Shown here one piece after another: positions 5,598 through 7,356 of a DNA stretch of 7,356 bases (positions within the stretch are counted from its first letter, which is position 1; each line of letters opens with the position of its first letter). Where the stretch lies: positions 3,807 through 11,162 of the forward strand of contig DCVM01000161.1 of assembly GCA_002327985.1 (NCBI GenBank), in the 5' to 3' direction. Position numbers and translations under genes: made by a program. Origin of the DNA: Syntrophaceae bacterium UBA2188. Its GTDB lineage: Bacteria; Desulfobacterota; BSN033; UBA1163. Under the pieces are notes generated by a model. It saw only the letters and a program-made list of their open reading frames with translations, searched no databases and was not told the origin of the DNA.

Positions 5598-5669
5598 AGG
5601 GGAGCCGAGTCCGAGAGGATGGTCGGATTTGTTTAGACCATTGTCTCTGATTTGGCTCCCCTTTTTTTT
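5598..5669 (+). terminator. Two-tier intrinsic terminator
   Basis: AGGGGAGCC (5598-5606) pairs with GGCTCCCCT (5654-5662), followed by T through 5669. Inside this, GAGAGGATGGTC (5613-5624) pairs with GACCATTGTCTC (5636-5647) with one mismatch, separated from the outer stem by six-base internal loops on each side. It stands 32 bp before the HTH gene start, so genes downstream need read-through or their own promoter. Confidence 0.88.
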
Positions 5670-5700
5670 AGACAAAATTTTTAGAGGAGGTTGAGGAAAG

Positions 5701-5910
5701 ATGAATGCGATAAAACTTGCAAGAGTTCTGGACAATTTAAAGGCAATTAAAACATCGAAGGAAGCGGGAATGGACAAGGCTACTTGGTCGTTAATTGAGA
5801 ACGGATGGCGCAAGCCGACCGCAGAGGAACTGAAAAGAATTAGGAGCGTTTTACCCAGCTATAACCGAGCGGTCGAAATCCTTGGAGTAAAACAAGCCAA
5901 TGATGAATAA
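5701..5910 (+). CDS. Small XRE/Cro-type HTH DNA-binding regulator
   Basis: A 69-residue protein that is probably a dimeric phage-type repressor or Cro-like switch. The single domain spans about residues 5-55. It has an N-terminal helix KLARVLDNLKAIKT, a recognition region KEAGMDKATWSLIENGWRKP (20-39) with the SxIENGxRxP pattern typical of XRE proteins, and a closing helix EELKRIRSVL. The usual SQxELA part of helix 2 is shortened, which makes it a divergent member. The ATG has AGAGGAGG (5683-5690) about ten bases upstream. It lies directly behind the two-tier terminator and overlaps the next gene by 11 bp. The nearby 21-bp palindrome (5532-5552) is a natural candidate operator. Whether it represses or activates is not visible. 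Confidence 0.75.
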   Translation: MNAIKLARVLDNLKAIKTSKEAGMDKATWSLIENGWRKPTAEELKRIRSVLPSYNRAVEILGVKQANDE

Positions 5911-6118
5911 GGAGCAGTATCTCACAATCACCGAGTTAAGTGAGTATGTGAAACGATCAAAGCCGGCAATACGCATGCTGGTTTTGAGGCGCGCTTTGCC
6001 ATTTCGGAAAGTGGCGGGGAGATTGCTTTTTTCAAAAGAGGAAATTGATCAATGGATTCAGATGAGCAAAGGAATCGGTATTGATGAGATATTGGGAGAG
6101 AGGATGAATAAAAAATAA
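5900..6118 (+). CDS. Excisionase/MerR-like helix-turn-helix protein (HTH_17 type)
   Basis: A 72-residue protein with one winged-helix domain. YLTITELSEYVKRSKPAIRM (7-26) forms the HTH, LPFRKVAGRLLFSKEEIDQWI (33-53) the wing and last helix. This is the pattern of excisionase-family DNA-binding proteins (lambda Xis/AlpA-like). Such proteins bend DNA at attachment sites or act as transcription switches. A directionality factor for an integrase outside the window is the likely role, but a regulator is equally allowed. It starts inside the preceding gene (ATGATG at 5900-5905, overlap 11 or 8 bp), so translation is probably coupled. The second ATG may be the true start. Confidence 0.75.
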   Translation: MMNKEQYLTITELSEYVKRSKPAIRMLVLRRALPFRKVAGRLLFSKEEIDQWIQMSKGIGIDEILGERMNKK

Positions 6119-6147
6119 AGAGAAGGCTTATGGAGGGGTCAAAGGGG

Positions 6148-6195
6148 AATCCCCCATCCCCCTCACTTCCCTTAAAGAAAGGGATTTTGATGGGT
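6148..6195. repeat. Possible degraded copy of the C/G-rich palindrome at the initiator start
   Basis: AATCCCCCATCCCCCT (starting near 6149) resembles the left arm at 77-93. It is followed by a partial hairpin, TCCCTT (6168-6173) with AAGGGA (6179-6184), and a weak right arm. The right arm supplies the Shine-Dalgarno used by the ATG at 6190. Similarity is by eye and could be chance in C-rich sequence. Confidence 0.4.
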
Positions 6196-7098
6196 CGCTA
6201 TAGAAAAATTGATTCAAAAATGTGGGGAGACGAGAAATTTGCAAGCCTCTCGAAGTCAAAACCGAACGGTCAGACCCTTTGGATTTTCCTACTCACCGGG
6301 CCTCATGCGAATTCATGCCCAGGGCTTTATGCCGTTGGCGAGCGTGCACTTGCAGAGGCTTTAGGTTGGCAGCTCAAGGATTTTAGGAGGGCATTTAAAG
6401 AAATTTCTATGGTGGGAATGGCAAAGGCAGACTGGGAAAAGAGGGTCATTTTGATTCCCAATGTTATTAAATATGACCCTCCACAAAATCCTAATATCAT
6501 TAAGAAATGGGGTAAGGATTTCGATGAAATTCCCGAATGTTCTTTAAAGAGGGAATACTACTCGATTATTAAAAATTTTTTGAAAGACTTCCCCGAAGGA
6601 TTTCAAAAAGCATTTAGGGAATATTTCGGGAATGATTTAAAGAATGATTTAAAGAATGATTCGCTGAATGATTCTATAAATGATTCATCAATACCATATC
6701 CTAAACCATATCCTAAACCTAAACCCTATTCCGAATCTATAGATCCCGACTCCGTCGAGATGAAAATTTCTTCTCTCCTTCTCTCTTTAATCCGAAAGAA
6801 CAAACCTGATTTCAGGGATCCCGATCTTCAAAAGTGGAGTAATGAAATAGACCTGATGATCCAGAAAGAAAAGAGGGACCCTGAACGGATCGAAAAGGTA
6901 ATACGATGGGCAACGAATGATGAATTTTGGAAGACCAATATTCTTTCAACCAAAAAACTCAGGCAACAATTCGATACACTTGAAATTAAAATGGAAGCCC
7001 AAAAAAAGAGAAATGAAATTATAGGCGACGATCCGATCGACAGGAGAGCTCGCCTTATTTTCAGAAGGAAAGGCAGTTCTAACCATGAGGAGACCTGA
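6190..7098 (+). CDS. Phage-type replication initiator (O-like), with internal repeats
   Basis: Probable phage or plasmid replication initiator of 302 residues. The N-terminal block (1-125: RYRKIDSKMWGDEKF, then LYAVGERALAEALGWQLKDF) is a winged-helix domain common in temperate-phage replication genes. A low-complexity linker follows (NDLKNDLKNDSLNDSINDSS 148-167, PYPKPYPKPKPY 169-180). The C-terminal block has QKWSNEIDLMI (214-224) and the FWKTNILSTKKLRQQFDTL motif (246-264) found at the end of such proteins; there it probably serves helicase or loader recruitment. The frame opens earlier, at ATG 6130. The 20 extra residues (EGSKGNPPSPSLPLKKG) look like translated C-rich repeat, and the family normally begins at RYRKID. 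ATG 6190 has AAAGGGA five bases upstream, so it is preferred. The linker DNA carries tandem 12-bp repeats that may be the origin itself. The gene follows the HTH pair on the same strand. No helicase or loader gene is in view. Confidence 0.75.
   Translation: MGRYRKIDSKMWGDEKFASLSKSKPNGQTLWIFLLTGPHANSCPGLYAVGERALAEALGWQLKDFRRAFKEISMVGMAKADWEKRVILIPNVIKYDPPQNPNIIKKWGKDFDEIPECSLKREYYSIIKNFLKDFPEGFQKAFREYFGNDLKNDLKNDSLNDSINDSSIPYPKPYPKPKPYSESIDPDSVEMKISSLLLSLIRKNKPDFRDPDLQKWSNEIDLMIQKEKRDPERIEKVIRWATNDEFWKTNILSTKKLRQQFDTLEIKMEAQKKRNEIIGDDPIDRRARLIFRRKGSSNHEET
6631..6690. repeat. Five tandem 12-bp AATGATT iterons inside the initiator gene
   Basis: Five consecutive 12-mers begin with AATGATT: 6631 (..TAAAG), 6643 (..TAAAG), 6655 (..CGCTG), 6667 (..CTATA) and 6679 (..CATCA). 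The first two are identical. The seven-base core is conserved while the remaining five drift. They encode the Asn-Asp linker. In lambda, the O-binding iterons and origin likewise lie inside the O gene, so this is a candidate replication origin. Confidence 0.75.
6694..6717. repeat. Two tandem 12-bp CCATATCCTAAA repeats next to the iterons
   Basis: CCATATCCTAAA occurs at 6694-6705 and 6706-6717, then a partial copy CCTAAA (6718-6723). It encodes the Pro-Tyr-Pro-Lys stretch. Lying directly after the iterons, it could be an unwinding region of the presumed origin or simply a flexible-linker repeat. Confidence 0.65.
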
Positions 7099-7192
7099 AA
7101 ATAATAAAAGGGCAGTTCGGGTTTTAGGCGTTCCCCTTTCCCGTTCTGCCCCTCCGGTGGGGGGGACGGTGAATCTCCCCTGCCGGTTATAA
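7085..7192 (+). CDS. Possible 35-residue ORF overlapping the initiator end
   Basis: An ATG at 7085, 14 bases before the initiator's end, opens a frame starting MRRPENNKRAVRVLGVPLSR and ending VNLPCRL, stopping at TAA 7190-7192. A purine-rich AGAAGGAAAGG lies about 11 bases upstream. The second half falls in a C/G-rich repeat-like stretch, so coding is doubtful. No family is recognised. Confidence 0.22.
   Translation: MRRPENNKRAVRVLGVPLSRSAPPVGGTVNLPCRL
7110..7151. other. Imperfect hairpin after the initiator gene
   Basis: GGGCAG-TT-CGGG (7110-7121) pairs with CCCG-TT-CTGCCC (7140-7151) around a two-by-two T internal loop and an 18-base apical loop. No T run follows, so it is not a typical terminator. 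It could be an RNA-stability element or part of a C/G-rich repeat. Confidence 0.45.
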
Positions 7193-7206
7193 ACAGGGAT
7201 TGAGGC

Positions 7207-7299
7207 ATGAGAGATCAGGAGATACAGGGAGATTTATTTCAGGCGAAAGCAATGGATGAGGAGGCACAAAGAGAGTATGGGGAGGGGAGCGACTTTTGA
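7207..7299 (+). CDS. Small acidic 30-residue ORF, unrecognised
   Basis: An ATG at 7207 with AGGG (7195-7198) eight bases upstream encodes 30 residues, MRDQEIQGDLFQAKAMDEEA then QREYGEGSDF. It is strongly acidic and helix-prone. Very small acidic proteins are common beside phage replication genes, but no function is suggested. It ends inside the next frame (overlap of about 23 bp), a spacing usual for phage operons. Confidence 0.45.
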   Translation: MRDQEIQGDLFQAKAMDEEAQREYGEGSDF

Positions 7300-7356
7300 A
7301 GAGAGGAAATTAACAGGTTCTTCCTCCGAACGTAGGCTTGAGGTGTCGGTAACCTC
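7277..7356 (+). CDS. Start of an unrecognised ORF running off the right edge
   Basis: From ATG 7277 the frame reads MGRGATFEERKLTGSSSERR and on to LEVSVTS, open to the window edge (26 full codons). AGGAGG (7259-7264) lies 12 bases upstream, rather far. An in-frame ATG at 7256 (MRRHKES extension) is an alternative. A helicase loader or helicase would be expected here in a lambda-like order, but the visible residues do not show either. Confidence 0.45.
   Translation, partial: MGRGATFEERKLTGSSSERRLEVSVT

Larger units (their letters stand above)
5448..5669 (+). ncRNA. Predicted structured RNA or attenuator leader of about 220 nt
   Basis: The interval begins at a strong promoter and ends at a strong terminator, with no usable reading frame inside (the only ATG, at 5560, gives four codons). 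Four hairpins follow one another. The first is 5487-5519 (13-bp stem, AGGAGGA in the loop). The second is 5532-5552 (10-bp stem, one-base centre, so probably also a DNA operator). The third is 5568-5591 (10-bp stem, TGAC loop). The fourth is a two-tier terminator at 5598-5662. It is either a stand-alone small RNA or the leader of the downstream HTH-replication operon, where termination versus read-through would set initiator expression. Attenuated replication leaders are known in several plasmid families. The ends are predicted, not mapped. No match to a named RNA family is recognised, and no reverse transcriptase is present to suggest a retron. Confidence 0.6.
5141..7356 (+). mobile_element. 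Left end of a phage-like integrated element (continues beyond window)
   Basis: From the tRNA break onward the content changes from minus-strand metabolic genes to plus-strand HTH regulator, excisionase-like protein, phage-type replication initiator and tiny overlapping ORFs. The first 560 bp are visibly more AT-rich. No integrase, capsid, portal or conjugation gene is in view, so prophage, satellite or integrative plasmid cannot be told apart. The right end lies outside the window. Confidence 0.75.

Noticed and set aside
5448..5669. Retron msr/msd RNA
   Set aside because: There are no flanking a1/a2 inverted repeats at its ends and no reverse transcriptase in the visible downstream genes.
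6631..6723. CRISPR array
   Set aside because: The repeats are 12 bp, contiguous without spacers and in frame within a coding gene.
6828..7208. 126-residue minus-strand frame opposite the initiator end
   Set aside because: It is antisense to the conserved C-terminal block of the initiator. Its PSPPPEGQNGKGE start is translated C/G-rich repeat.

Overview
The window joins two unlike regions. The left part (about 1-5100) looks like ordinary chromosome of an anaerobic, Desulfobacterota-like bacterium. That placement is inference, based on the gene order, moderate GC and dispersed palindromic repeats between genes; no marker gene settles the taxon. The right part (about 5141-7356) looks like the left end of an integrated phage-like or other mobile element.

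Left region: a minus-strand operon running right to left. In order it holds livG (ABC ATPase), a 635-residue long-chain-type acyl-CoA ligase, livH and livM (the two permeases of a branched-chain amino acid/LIV-type importer), then perhaps the first codons of another gene at the left edge. The ligase stop and livH start overlap as GTGA. A binding protein (livK) and second ATPase (livF) are not visible and probably lie to the left. A ligase inside a liv operon suggests import of an organic acid that is then activated to its CoA thioester; the substrate cannot be read from sequence. Three different repeats sit in the gaps: a perfect 20-bp C/G-rich hairpin over the livM stop, a 26-bp imperfect inverted repeat between livH and livM, and a short AATTTGCA direct repeat between livG and the ligase. 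livG has no ATG, GTG or well-placed TTG start, and an ATT with a good ribosome binding site fits best.

Junction: divergent promoters with back-to-back -35 boxes (5001-5021) drive livG leftward and, rightward, the first 39 nt of a tRNA-Arg with anticodon CCG (5102-5140). At the end of the anticodon loop the tRNA sequence stops. What follows is an exact 13-nt complement of the tRNA's own D-arm/anticodon-arm strand and then a T run. Old and new sequence together form a perfect intrinsic terminator. This is the likely left attachment site of the element.

Right region: about 560 bp without a convincing gene, then an HTH regulator (5701), an excisionase-like HTH protein (5900), a phage-type replication initiator (6190) and short trailing ORFs running off the right edge, all on the plus strand. 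The non-coding stretch holds a strong promoter (TTGACA, 18 bp, TGT-TATAGT) and a predicted RNA of about 220 nt with four consecutive hairpins. One hairpin displays a Shine-Dalgarno sequence in its loop, one is a 21-bp perfect palindrome, and the last is a two-tier terminator ending in eight Ts just before the regulator gene. The initiator gene carries five tandem 12-bp AATGATT repeats that look like an internal, lambda-O-style origin. No integrase, retron reverse transcriptase or defence gene is visible. The features most worth a second look are the chimeric tRNA-terminator junction and the structured RNA.
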